Shown here: positions 7,551-14,425 of the stretch, piece after piece
How the letters are laid out: each line of letters starts with the position of its first letter
How positions within the stretch are numbered: the first letter of the stretch is position 1
DNA from: Azophilus sp965215035
GTDB lineage: Bacteria; Pseudomonadota; Gammaproteobacteria; Pseudomonadales; Azotimanducaceae
DNA: 64,000 nt
Assembly: GCA_965215035.1 (NCBI GenBank)
Contig: OZ244040.1
Coordinates: forward strand, 2,542,001 to 2,606,000
Direction: 5' to 3'
The notes under the pieces: model-generated
What the model was told of the DNA's origin: nothing
Seen by the model: the letters and a program-made list of their open reading frames with translations, nothing else
Databases searched by the model: none
Made by a program: the position numbers and the translations under genes

Positions 7551-7682
7551 TCAAGGAGATCCTCGGTGTCCATGGGCGCGATGCTCCCAATTTTTGAGCA
7601 CACGGAGCGGTGCGCCGATGCTCTTGGCGAAGGCGGATTGCGACAGCCCCGTCTTGCCGCGGACCGCCGCGACATCGGGCTC
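7551..7682 (-). pseudogene. Fragment of an XRE/HigA-type antitoxin
   Basis: On the minus strand from 7682 a frame reads EPDVAAVRGKTGLSQSAFAK and then SIGAPLRVLKNWEH, the helix-turn-helix of XRE-type antitoxins (usual form VRxxTGLSQxxFAxxIGVxxxTLxNWE). It lacks the N-terminal part and reaches a stop 23 codons after the helix-turn-helix. It begins about 30 bp beyond the stop of the Rpn gene and is read in the same direction. I see it as a decayed antitoxin gene. Confidence 0.45.
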
Positions 7683-7711
7683 CGGCACTCAGCCGATGGA
7701 CCGCGTTGGCA

Positions 7712-8635
7712 TCAGACGTCCCGGACGCCGCCCGCCACTCGCGCCAGGAAATCGGCGGTCGTCGCGCAGTCGACGATCCAGTCGCCCGCCTCGAGCAACC
7801 GGTTGGCGTCCGACTCGCCGGCCAGAAACGCCGCCAGTCGCTCGGCGGCCACCGCGCCGAAGCGCCGCTCCGCCAGGCGGCGCAAAAGCGCCTTTTCCTG
7901 CTCAAGGCCATGCTCAAGACCCCGCGTGACGCCCCTCTCAAGGAACTCCGCCTCCCACTTCTCCAATCTCTCCGCCAGCATGGCGCTCGCCTCCGCGTGA
8001 TGTTCGAATGACAGGTCAAGGCCCAGCCGCGCGTTCAGCGCCTCGAGCCAAAGGCCGAAGCTCCGCGTCAGGCCGGGCCGGCCCTCCACGGCCAGCCACG
8101 AGCCGACCTCGCGCACCCGGTCCGGCAGCGTCCCGGGGTCGGCCCGCTCCAGCTCGGCGAGTCGCCGAATCGCGTTGGACCGGGGCAGATGGTCGATCAG
8201 GTCGGCCCTCAGGTCAACCACCTCGTAGGCCGCGTCCAGGTGCGGCGCGCCGTCGCCCGGTGCCCGCCGCAGCATCGCGGCAAGGCTTAGGGGTGCGTCC
8301 CAGAGCCCGTCGCCGTTGTACACGACGATGTGCAGCGAGGGGTCGACGTGCGCCCCCCTGCGCCACCTGGCGTTGCCGCGCAGGCGCTGGTGGAGCAGGC
8401 TGCCGTAGTCGAGGAACCGCAGCGGCATGCCGTGGTCCACCTCGAACTGGTGCTCGATCAGGATGTGCAGCGGATGCGCCGCCCCCCGGCCGCCGCGCCG
8501 GCGCACGGTCCACACCACGTCGTCCAGACGCCGGCGCCGTTCCTCCGTGACGTTCTCGGTTGGGCCTTGGCGGAGCGTGCCGAAGTCGAAGGCGTCACCC
8601 CATCCGTCGGGGCGCCGCGCCGCGCGTAACGGCAT
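7712..8635 (-). CDS. Rpn family recombination-promoting nuclease/putative transposase (N-terminus truncated)
   Basis: The core reads TEERRRRLDDVVWTVRR, HILIEHQFEVDHGMPLRFLD and YGSLLHQRL, matching the PD-(D/E)XK domain of Rpn (YhgA-like) nucleases (usual form EEQSEVDxxMALRMLxY). The C-terminal part (EQEKALLRRLAERRFGAVAA) looks like DUF4351. Rpn proteins cut DNA and stimulate RecA-independent recombination. The usual start (PHDxxFKxLF...) is missing: homology begins near DAFDFGTL, and the nearest ATG at 8635 abuts an 18-bp tandem repeat. The gene was probably joined to foreign DNA at its 5' end, so it may be inactive. Confidence 0.75.
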   Translation of the reverse strand: MPLRAARRPDGWGDAFDFGTLRQGPTENVTEERRRRLDDVVWTVRRRGGRGAAHPLHILIEHQFEVDHGMPLRFLDYGSLLHQRLRGNARWRRGAHVDPSLHIVVYNGDGLWDAPLSLAAMLRRAPGDGAPHLDAAYEVVDLRADLIDHLPRSNAIRRLAELERADPGTLPDRVREVGSWLAVEGRPGLTRSFGLWLEALNARLGLDLSFEHHAEASAMLAERLEKWEAEFLERGVTRGLEHGLEQEKALLRRLAERRFGAVAAERLAAFLAGESDANRLLEAGDWIVDCATTADFLARVAGGVRDV

Positions 8636-8671
8636 AGGCGAAAAGGGGACACCAGGCGAAAAGGGGACACC
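8636..8671. repeat. Two tandem 18-bp units (AGGCGAAAAGGGGACACC)
   Basis: The unit occurs twice in direct succession at the 5' break of the Rpn gene. It marks the junction between the Rpn remnant and the epimerase fragment. Similar AAAAGGGGACA strings accompany transposase genes in other gammaproteobacteria; I see no transposase here. Confidence 0.85.
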
Positions 8672-8689
8672 CACCACGGGAGATTTGTC

Positions 8690-8872
8690 CGTGACCGCCG
8701 CGCGGGAACAATGGCCACTCGTGGACGAGTTCCGTATCGCCAGGGCCGTGAAACGAGTTGCGGACGTGGTTGTCGTCACGGTCGGTGACGGGATGCACTC
8801 GGGAAGAGGGGAGTACGTGCCCCATAGCCGCGATAGCGAATCCATCGAGTCCGTGCGGCGCAAGTATCTGCG
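8690..8872 (+). pseudogene. N-terminal fragment of a dipeptide epimerase (enolase superfamily)
   Basis: The plus-strand frame reads REQWPLVDEFRIARAVKRVA and then DVVVVTVGDGMHSGRGEYVP, matching the first 60 residues of L-Ala-D/L-Glu epimerases (usual form ISRGxxTxAxVVVVxxxGxxGRGECVPYxRYGE). Homology fades after SESIESVRR and the catalytic barrel is missing. It is a gene fragment in an accessory junction region. Confidence 0.6.
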
Positions 8873-8936
8873 CCGATCATCGGAGCTTGCGGGGATGGGT
8901 ATAACCCAGCAGGAACCCTGGCCAACCGGATTTCGC

Positions 8937-8969
8937 ATGAAAATCGATTATTCATCGTTCTATTTTCAT
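8937..8969. promoter_or_regulatory. Inverted repeat upstream of the DUF4143 ATPase
   Basis: ATGAAAAT and ATTTTCAT are perfect 8-bp inverted arms separated by 17 bp. They lie in AT-rich DNA ending 15 bp before the ATPase start at 8984. The position fits a promoter/operator. Compare the much longer inverted repeat before the DUF234 ATPase at 12,613-12,660. Confidence 0.5.
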
Positions 8970-8983
8970 GGTATTCTTGGGCG

Positions 8984-10171
8984 ATGGAAGTTGCTCGCAA
9001 CGCTCTGCTCGCACAGATCCGGGCTGCGCTCGACCGCAACCCGGTGGCGGTGCTTACCGGTCCCCGCCAGTCCGGCAAGACGACGCTGGCGCGCGAGTTG
9101 CTCGCGGAGGATTCGCCGAATTACTTCGACCTGGAGGATCCGGTCAGCCTGGTTCGCCTTGAGGAGCCCAGAACGTCCCTGGAACCGCTTGAAGGCCTGG
9201 TCGTCATCGACGAAGTCCAGCGTCGGCCGGATCTCTTTCCCGTGCTGCGGGTGCTTGCGGACCGCAGCCCTGGACGGGCTCGATTCCTGATTCTGGGCAG
9301 TGCCTCGGGCGAGCTCCTCCGGCAAAGCGCGGAGACGCTGGCCGGGCGGATGGAGCGGATTGAAATTGGTGGCTTCACGCTGGCCGAGCTGGGTGCGGCA
9401 GCCGCTGACCGGCTTTGGCACCGGGGTGGTTTTCCACGGGCGCATCTGGCCGGAAGCGAGCACGACAGCCTGGTCTGGCGAAAACAGTTCGTCCAGACAC
9501 TGCTGGAACGCGATTTTCCGCAATGGGGCGTGCGTGTGCCGGCCGTCGCGCTGCTGCGCTTCTGGACTATGGTTGCGCACTACCACGGCCAGGTCTGGAA
9601 TGCGGCGGAGCCGGCTCGTGCGCTCGGGGTCAGTCCGCCCACGGTGCGCCGCTACCTTGACCTGCTTTCGGATGCCTTGGTGGTGCGCCAACTGCAACCG
9701 TGGCATGCCAACCTCGGCAAGCGCCAGGTGAAGTCGCCCAAGGTCTATGTGAGGGACAGCGGCCTGCTGCACCAGCTTCTCGGGATGGACACGGAGAAAG
9801 CACGCCTGTCCCATCCGAAACTCGGCGCATCCTGGGAGGGCTTCGTGGTGGAGCAGGTGCTTGCCACCGAGCCCCACGATGCGGCGTGGTTCTGGGCTAC
9901 ACACCAAGGTGCCGAGATCGATCTCCTGCTGCGCCGGGGCGACCGCTTTCTCGGTGTGGAATGCAAGCGGGCCGACGCACCCGGAATGACACCTTCGATA
10001 CGAATCGCTCTCGGAGACCTTGCTTTGGAGCGGGTAGCCATTGTCTATCCAGGCGAGAAAAGGTACCCGCTCGGCGACTCGGTGGAGGCCGTGCCGCTCA
10101 AGACTTTGGCCAATCCCGGCCAGCTTTTCCCTTCCAGGTTGGTGAAGGCTCGCCCCACCGGCCACCGCTGA
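8984..10171 (+). CDS. Stand-alone AAA ATPase with DUF4143 (AAA_14 family)
   Basis: This 395-residue protein begins MEVARNALLAQIRAALDRN. It has Walker A TGPRQSGKTTLARELL (near residue 27), Walker B LVVIDEVQRRPDLFPVLR and a sensor FLILGSASGELL. The C-terminal half is a DUF4143 domain with a winged helix (RALGVSPPTVRRYLDLLSDA) and an ExK nuclease-like end (GAEIDLLLRR ... FLGVECKR). Such genes occur in many scattered copies in bacteria and archaea; their function is unproven. It lies alone, with its own AT-rich upstream region, between gene fragments, which fits an independently mobile cargo gene. Confidence 0.88.
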   Translation: MEVARNALLAQIRAALDRNPVAVLTGPRQSGKTTLARELLAEDSPNYFDLEDPVSLVRLEEPRTSLEPLEGLVVIDEVQRRPDLFPVLRVLADRSPGRARFLILGSASGELLRQSAETLAGRMERIEIGGFTLAELGAAAADRLWHRGGFPRAHLAGSEHDSLVWRKQFVQTLLERDFPQWGVRVPAVALLRFWTMVAHYHGQVWNAAEPARALGVSPPTVRRYLDLLSDALVVRQLQPWHANLGKRQVKSPKVYVRDSGLLHQLLGMDTEKARLSHPKLGASWEGFVVEQVLATEPHDAAWFWATHQGAEIDLLLRRGDRFLGVECKRADAPGMTPSIRIALGDLALERVAIVYPGEKRYPLGDSVEAVPLKTLANPGQLFPSRLVKARPTGHR

Positions 10172-10215
10172 TGGAACTGGCGGTGGAGCTGGCGGCAAAA
10201 TCGGCCGGATTCCGG

Positions 10216-10310
10216 CGCAGCCTGCCGTTGCGGTCGGGCAACATCATGATCGCCTCCCGAGCCCGCGCTTCCGGCGATATAGAGCACGCCCGGGACTTAG
10301 GGCCTTGGCG
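10216..10310 (+). pseudogene. Mosaic of pieces from a Fic gene and an AAA ATPase gene
   Basis: Three short segments are joined. Bases 10222-10247 match 981-1006 in the Fic gene with two mismatches. Bases 10249-10278 match 1593-1622 in the ATPase at 1291-2934 exactly. Bases 10279-10297 match 2289-2307 in the same ATPase. The order is the same as in the intact fic-ATPase block, so this is what remains of a second copy after two large internal deletions. Confidence 0.65.
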
Positions 10311-10388
10311 GAGGTCTCGCGACGCCCGAAACTGGCTCGGGCGGCGCAGTGCCTTTCCCGGTTGGCGCAGGAAGAGAGTTGGGTGTAG

Positions 10389-10518
10389 TTGCCGATGAAG
10401 CAGCATCTGATGGAGCTGGCGCGAAACTTATCGAATGAGTCGAGCGGCTGGACCGCGCGGAATGTTGTGAGGGGGTATCTGCAGGCGCGGATCCTGGAGG
10501 GGCTGGTTCGAGCCGGCG
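10389..10518 (+). pseudogene. N-terminal fragment of an AbiEii/AbiGii-type nucleotidyltransferase
   Basis: The frame starting at 10389 reads MKQHLMELARNLSNESSGWT and then ARNVVRGYLQARILEGLVRAGA. This matches the N-terminal helix of AbiEii nucleotidyltransferases (type IV toxins), which continue into AFHGGTALRFLY and SEDLDF. Here the sequence breaks just before that catalytic part. The partner antitoxin AbiEi is not present. Confidence 0.6.
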
Positions 10519-10647
10519 CATTCCTGCTGAGACGAAACATTGGCCGCCATCGATGCTCGCGGTGCCGGGCTGCGCGGCAACGACAAATTGTCCCGCGACG
10601 CGCCGCATCAACGATAAGGCCGCGCCGGCCACCGGCCGCCGAGTAAC

Positions 10648-11121
10648 TCAGCGCGATTGTGCAAAGAGCGCCTTCGACCGCCATAGCGCAATCGCCGGCA
10701 CCGCCATCACCGCCATCGAAACCACACCGATCCAGAGCCCACCACGAGGGTCGAGCAGGCTCCAAATTCCCATGCCCAACGCGATCTGCGCCACGTAAAT
10801 GGCGGCCCAGGGCCACATCCACCAGCGCATTTTCCAGAAGCCGTAGGCACCGGCGGCATAGATGGCCCAATGCAGCGGCGCCGTCAGCTTTGCCGCCCAT
10901 CCCGTGAGCATGAAGCCGAACCAGACTTCCTGGTCCACGGCGACCGGCTTGATGAAGAGATCGAAGGGCAGATAGATAAACGTCATGTAGATACAGAAGA
11001 ACCAGATGAGGTTCATCCACCAGGGACGCCGTCGCCATTCTGCGGCAAGCAAGGCCGTCACCCGGCCACGTTCCGTCTGGCCGGGGGAGATTGAGGTACT
11101 CAAGATGCGGCCTCCGATCAT
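10648..11121 (-). CDS. Small integral membrane protein of unknown function
   Basis: This protein of about 157 residues has a soluble start (MIGGRILSTSISPGQTERGR) followed by four hydrophobic segments, for example WMNLIWFFCIYMTFIYLPFD, ALHW-type and MWPWAAIYVAQIALGMGIW stretches. It is rich in Trp. I do not recognise a named family. The frame is open to an upstream ATG at 11157; the ATG at 11121 is preferred because the part before it is poorly protein-like. It is followed by gene fragments downstream and lies near the DUF234 ATPase. Confidence 0.6.
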   Translation of the reverse strand: MIGGRILSTSISPGQTERGRVTALLAAEWRRRPWWMNLIWFFCIYMTFIYLPFDLFIKPVAVDQEVWFGFMLTGWAAKLTAPLHWAIYAAGAYGFWKMRWWMWPWAAIYVAQIALGMGIWSLLDPRGGLWIGVVSMAVMAVPAIALWRSKALFAQSR

Positions 11122-11200
11122 TCCGATATCGGCGCTCAGTATAAGCCATGCGCACATCGGCTACGGTAAATTGCAGCGGCATGGCGACTAAGGTGATGGC

Positions 11201-12604
11201 TCAGTGTTCAGCCTGTGTGCGCAGAGTACCGAGGACCGCCCGCGCATCGAGGACAATCACGTCCGACAATGCTCTGGACCAAGCGGCTGATTCCGGTATA
11301 AATAACACTTTCACGACCTCGCAATCCGCCGCGCCAGGCAACACTTCCGTGCCGCGCAGGGGTCGGGTGCGCACGTTGGGGGCATGTGCGGTCCACTTGG
11401 CTTCGCCAACCAGGAGGCGCCGGCCGTCCACCGAAGAGGCAACCACATCGAATTCTGGATCATTACCGTGCCAGTAACGGTGCGCGGGTAGCCACGGCCC
11501 GTACGGTGCGAGCGCGTTGTCCGTGCGATGCAGCAGCGGCACCGACATTCGGCAGAGCTCTTCCCAGGCCATGGCTTCCAGGTTCGGCCGGAGACGATGC
11601 CATTGGGCAAGGCGGGTTTCCCTAGGCGCTGCGGCAAGCATGGCCCGGCGGGATGCCACCACCCGGAACCACAGGCGCAGGAACGGGTCGTCGATGCGAT
11701 AGAGGCTGCGCTTACCGGATTTCGGGTCGCTGCCGAAAGGGATTTCCCGGCGCACAAGGTTCATTGCCACCAGCGTGCTGAGCGGTCGGGCCAGGCTGGA
11801 GACGGGCTTGCCGAGCCGCCCGCCGATCTCGCTGGCGCGGTGCGCACCGGTGCCGATCACATCAAGAAGTGGGCGTAGCGCGGTCGCGGGTGGTGTTTCC
11901 GCGCGGAGAAGGCGGCCAGGTTCGTCGTGCAAGGCGCCGGCGGGATCGAGTACGAGCGTATCCACGGCGGCATCGAGGTCGGATTCGAAGGGCTGCGCCA
12001 GTTCCCAATAGCGGGGCATTCCCCCCCACAGCGCATACAGTGAAACCAGTTCGCGCATCCCAGCCGCGGGAAAGGCCTGTTTCAGATAACCGGGCTGCAG
12101 CGGGCGGAGGGCGAAGGCTTCCGAGGCGCGCCCGTAGAGCGGTGCGCCGGCGTCCAGCAGGTTGTCGTGCATCGTCCGCTGGCTGGATCCGCTCACCACC
12201 AGGCAGGGTCGCGGTTGGAGAGCGTCCAGCCAGTTCTGCAGTACACTCGTTATCGTCGGGTCGGCGGTGATCAGGTAGGGAAGCTCATCCAGGATGACGG
12301 GGCCGGGCCAATGCACCTTTGCCGCCTCCGCCGTCAGGCGATCGAAGAATGATCGCCAGTCTGGATAATCTACGTCCGCGAATCCCGGAAAGCGGGCAGC
12401 GGCCGCGGCAGCTAGGTATCGACGCTGGACGGCGGGCGTCGAAGCGTCCGCCACCGCATACAGCCCGTCGCGGCGGCGGGACCACTCGATGAGCAGCCGC
12501 GACTTGCCGACCCTGCGGCGTCCCCAGATTGCAGCGAAACCACCGGGGCTGCCGAGGACACGGTCGAGTCGAAAAATTTCATCACATCGATTCAGGAATT
12601 CCAT
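11201..12604 (-). CDS. Archaeal-type AAA ATPase with DUF234
   Basis: This 467-residue protein begins MEFLNRCDEIFRLDRVL (the usual FxxRxxEL start), with Walker A IWGRRRVGKSRLL, Walker B PVILDELPYL and sensor LVVSGSSQRTM. The C-terminal half has a winged helix (RASEIGGRLGKPVSSLARPL), the DUF234 core YRIDDPFLRLWFRVV and a nuclease-like end PEFDVVAS ... LLVGEAKW. Family members are scattered stand-alone genes of unknown function, related to the DUF4143 type at 8984. The ATG at 12604 is chosen because an upstream ATG at 12628 lies inside the large inverted repeat. Confidence 0.87.
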   Translation of the reverse strand: MEFLNRCDEIFRLDRVLGSPGGFAAIWGRRRVGKSRLLIEWSRRRDGLYAVADASTPAVQRRYLAAAAAARFPGFADVDYPDWRSFFDRLTAEAAKVHWPGPVILDELPYLITADPTITSVLQNWLDALQPRPCLVVSGSSQRTMHDNLLDAGAPLYGRASEAFALRPLQPGYLKQAFPAAGMRELVSLYALWGGMPRYWELAQPFESDLDAAVDTLVLDPAGALHDEPGRLLRAETPPATALRPLLDVIGTGAHRASEIGGRLGKPVSSLARPLSTLVAMNLVRREIPFGSDPKSGKRSLYRIDDPFLRLWFRVVASRRAMLAAAPRETRLAQWHRLRPNLEAMAWEELCRMSVPLLHRTDNALAPYGPWLPAHRYWHGNDPEFDVVASSVDGRRLLVGEAKWTAHAPNVRTRPLRGTEVLPGAADCEVVKVLFIPESAAWSRALSDVIVLDARAVLGTLRTQAEH

Positions 12605-12612
12605 GCTCAATA

Positions 12613-12660
12613 TTATGCCCCCAATCATTATGTTTCACAACATAATGATTGGGGGCATAA
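12613..12660. promoter_or_regulatory. Perfect 22-bp inverted repeat at the DUF234 ATPase start
   Basis: The arms 12613-12634 and 12639-12660 are perfectly complementary, with a 4-nt spacer TCAC; the inner part reads AATCATTATGTT/AACATAATGATT. It ends 8 bp before the ATPase ATG (minus strand). The AT-rich centre could hold the promoter, so the element could be an operator, an mRNA hairpin covering the start region, or the end of a mobile unit. Confidence 0.9.
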
Positions 12661-12730
12661 CTGGAAAGCCCATGGGCGCGACGTTCCAACTCTTCTCAAT
12701 CATCGAGCTCCTAGCCTGTGCGCGTCCGCA

Positions 12731-12795
12731 CAGGCTGGCATGGAAGTACCCACTTCCCTGTGCGTCAGAGCACCGGTCGCCGGGGCGAAAACTCC
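12731..12795 (-). repeat. Dispersed 65-bp repeat, copy 1
   Basis: Read on the minus strand, this matches 43514-43578 with 54 of 65 identities by my alignment. It has a conserved inner palindrome GGAAGTGGGTACTTCC. No coding sense is apparent. It belongs to the intergenic stretch 12661-12971, which holds no gene. Confidence 0.8.
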
Positions 12796-12869
12796 AATCG
12801 AGCCCCCGATCTCCAGCCGCACTTGCCGCTAGGCGCGTTTCGGATGGTTATTCTGCCTATGCACGCCCG

Positions 12870-12975
12870 TTGACCCCATGAATTGCGCCGCAATCGTGGG
12901 GCAACGCCCATGATCCGTCCCAAAAAGGCGGCCGTTGGTGGGGTTGAACCCGACTGAGGCGGTGCATGGGGTCAA
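12870..12975. repeat. 106-bp element with 11-bp terminal inverted repeats
   Basis: TTGACCCCATG at 12870-12880 and its exact complement CATGGGGTCAA at 12965-12975 flank 84 bp that contain further small palindromes (for example ATTGCGCCGCAAT). The right arm includes the stop codon of the thioesterase gene. The shape resembles a miniature inverted-repeat element, but I found no second copy in the window, so a terminator-like structure is possible. Confidence 0.5.
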
Positions 12976-13388
12976 GGAGCGGGCCGAACAAAGTTGAACA
13001 TGCCGTGGGCGATGAGCCGCTCGCCGGCCCGCACTTCGGTGGTTAGGCTGGCCATTTGTCGGCCGGCCTTGACCACCTCGGCGACTGCCTCGAGTTGCAT
13101 GCCGGCCCTGGCACCGGTCAGGTAGGTCATGTTGGCATTCTGGGTGACCCCGGGCGGCCCGATGGAGCGGAGCGCGTAGGCGCAGGCGGTGTCGGCCATA
13201 ACAAAGGCCAGACCGCCGTGCACCAGGCCCTGGGCATTAACCATGCCCTCGGTCGCCTCGGCGCGGATGACGGCTCGTCCGTTTGCGGCCTCGACGAAGG
13301 TCAGGCCGAAATGGTCGAGTAGTGGTTGGTCGGCCGGCGGCGCACTCGACAGGCCGTGCGGCGCACCATGGAGGTCATCGCCCGCCAC
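12972..13388 (-). CDS. PaaI-type hotdog thioesterase
   Basis: The single-domain hotdog protein carries VNAQGLVHGGLAFVMADTAC, the helix-start motif of PaaI-like acyl-CoA thioesterases, and ends with the usual last strand RLIAHGMFNFV. Members hydrolyse aryl- or acyl-CoA esters. No ATG exists near the homology start; a GTG at 13388 gives 138 residues, the normal size, and begins 44 bp after the SDR stop. It is probably co-transcribed with the SDR, downstream of it. A phenylacetate cluster occurs elsewhere in the window (33,542), but the real substrate is unknown. Confidence 0.8.
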   Translation of the reverse strand: MAGDDLHGAPHGLSSAPPADQPLLDHFGLTFVEAANGRAVIRAEATEGMVNAQGLVHGGLAFVMADTACAYALRSIGPPGVTQNANMTYLTGARAGMQLEAVAEVVKAGRQMASLTTEVRAGERLIAHGMFNFVRPAP

Positions 13389-13432
13389 TGCGCACCCGCC
13401 GGTCCTGTGGTTCGGCCGCGAGGTTCCCCCGC

Positions 13433-14197
13433 TCAACGATTCCACCAGGGCCGGTCGCTGAACGACCGCAAATCGATCTCGAAAGTCCAGGTTGATCGAT
13501 GTTGCTGGGCCAGGTGGAGGTACGTATCCGCGATCTTCTCCGGCAGCAGCAATCCATCCCGTTCCATGCCCCGGGTTTCCCGCAACTGTTGGAATCTCTC
13601 CGGCCCGAGCATCTTGCCAAGGGTATCCGGGGCGTCCACGGAGCCATCGACAAGGATATGGGCAATGTGGATGCCCTTGGCGGAGAACTCCGCATTCAGC
13701 GTTTGGCAAAGCAGGCGTCGTCCGCCCATCGCCGCGGCGTGGGAGTGTTGGCCCGCGTTGCCGCGCATGGCGGCCGTGGCGGAGGTCACCAGAATTGTGC
13801 CCCCGCCCCGCGCTTCCATCAGCGGACAAAGCGACGATGCTAGGCGGAACAGGCCAAAGGTGGCCATCCGCCAGCCCCTCTCGAAGGCCTTGTAGCTGGT
13901 GCCGCCGAGTGGCCGGTCGCCGATTTGCGCACCTAGGTTGTAGACCGCCACCGCAATCGGGCCGATATCGGCTTCGATAGCGCTAACTCGTTCTTCGATG
14001 CTGTTCTCCGCGACCGCGTTCAGCAGGAACCCCGATGCGGTGTTGCCTTCCTCTTCAATGGCCGTAACCAGCCGTCGCAGGCCGTCTTCGTCGGTGCGCC
14101 GACAGAGCACGGCATGGTAGCCCGCCTGGGCAAACCGCCGCCCCACGTTGCCGCCGATGCCCGCGCCGGCACCGATGACCAGGCAAACCGGTTTCAT
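13433..14197 (-). CDS. SDR-fold protein with altered active site
   Basis: This 254-residue Rossmann protein has the cofactor motif IGAGAGIGGNVGRRFAQ at its start and the NAG-like strand VYNLGAQ. The usual Ser-Tyr-Lys triad reads SATAAMRGNAGQHSHAAAMG. The Ser is present, but His stands where Tyr is expected and Met where the Lys is expected. It is related to atypical SDRs that end GIHIAHILVDGSVDAP. Either it uses another chemistry or it has lost activity. The gene is followed by the thioesterase, suggesting a two-gene operon. Confidence 0.8.
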   Translation of the reverse strand: MKPVCLVIGAGAGIGGNVGRRFAQAGYHAVLCRRTDEDGLRRLVTAIEEEGNTASGFLLNAVAENSIEERVSAIEADIGPIAVAVYNLGAQIGDRPLGGTSYKAFERGWRMATFGLFRLASSLCPLMEARGGGTILVTSATAAMRGNAGQHSHAAAMGGRRLLCQTLNAEFSAKGIHIAHILVDGSVDAPDTLGKMLGPERFQQLRETRGMERDGLLLPEKIADTYLHLAQQHRSTWTFEIDLRSFSDRPWWNR

Positions 14198-14367
14198 CGA
14201 TCTATCTCCCGTAGCAAGAATTCCGCCCGATTATGAACCGGATTTGCGGTGCAGGCATGGCCGACGGCCAACCAGCGCCGTGCTCGGCGCATCGAGGTGC
14301 CTGGGAGCGCGACCATGCAACTGGCGTGCCCCCAGGGCGATGGCCGCCGGAACGGACAACCGGTTGC

Positions 14368-14405
14368 GCCCGGGAGCATCCGTGCGACAGGGATGCTCCC
14401 CGGGC
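14368..14405. terminator. Stem-loop downstream of the TonB-dependent receptor
   Basis: GCCCGGGAGCATCC and GGATGCTCCCCGGGC pair with a single bulged G around a 9-nt loop, starting 21 bp after the receptor's stop (minus strand). There is no T-run, so it would be an RNA-stabilising hairpin or an atypical terminator. The rest of the gap 14198-14425 holds no gene. Confidence 0.45.
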
Positions 14406-14425
14406 CAAATCGGCAAGGCCGGTCA

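Noticed and set aside
8966..10198. Minus-strand frame of 410 codons
   Set aside because: Lies exactly opposite the DUF4143 ATPase, whose motifs are clear; composition is shadow-like.
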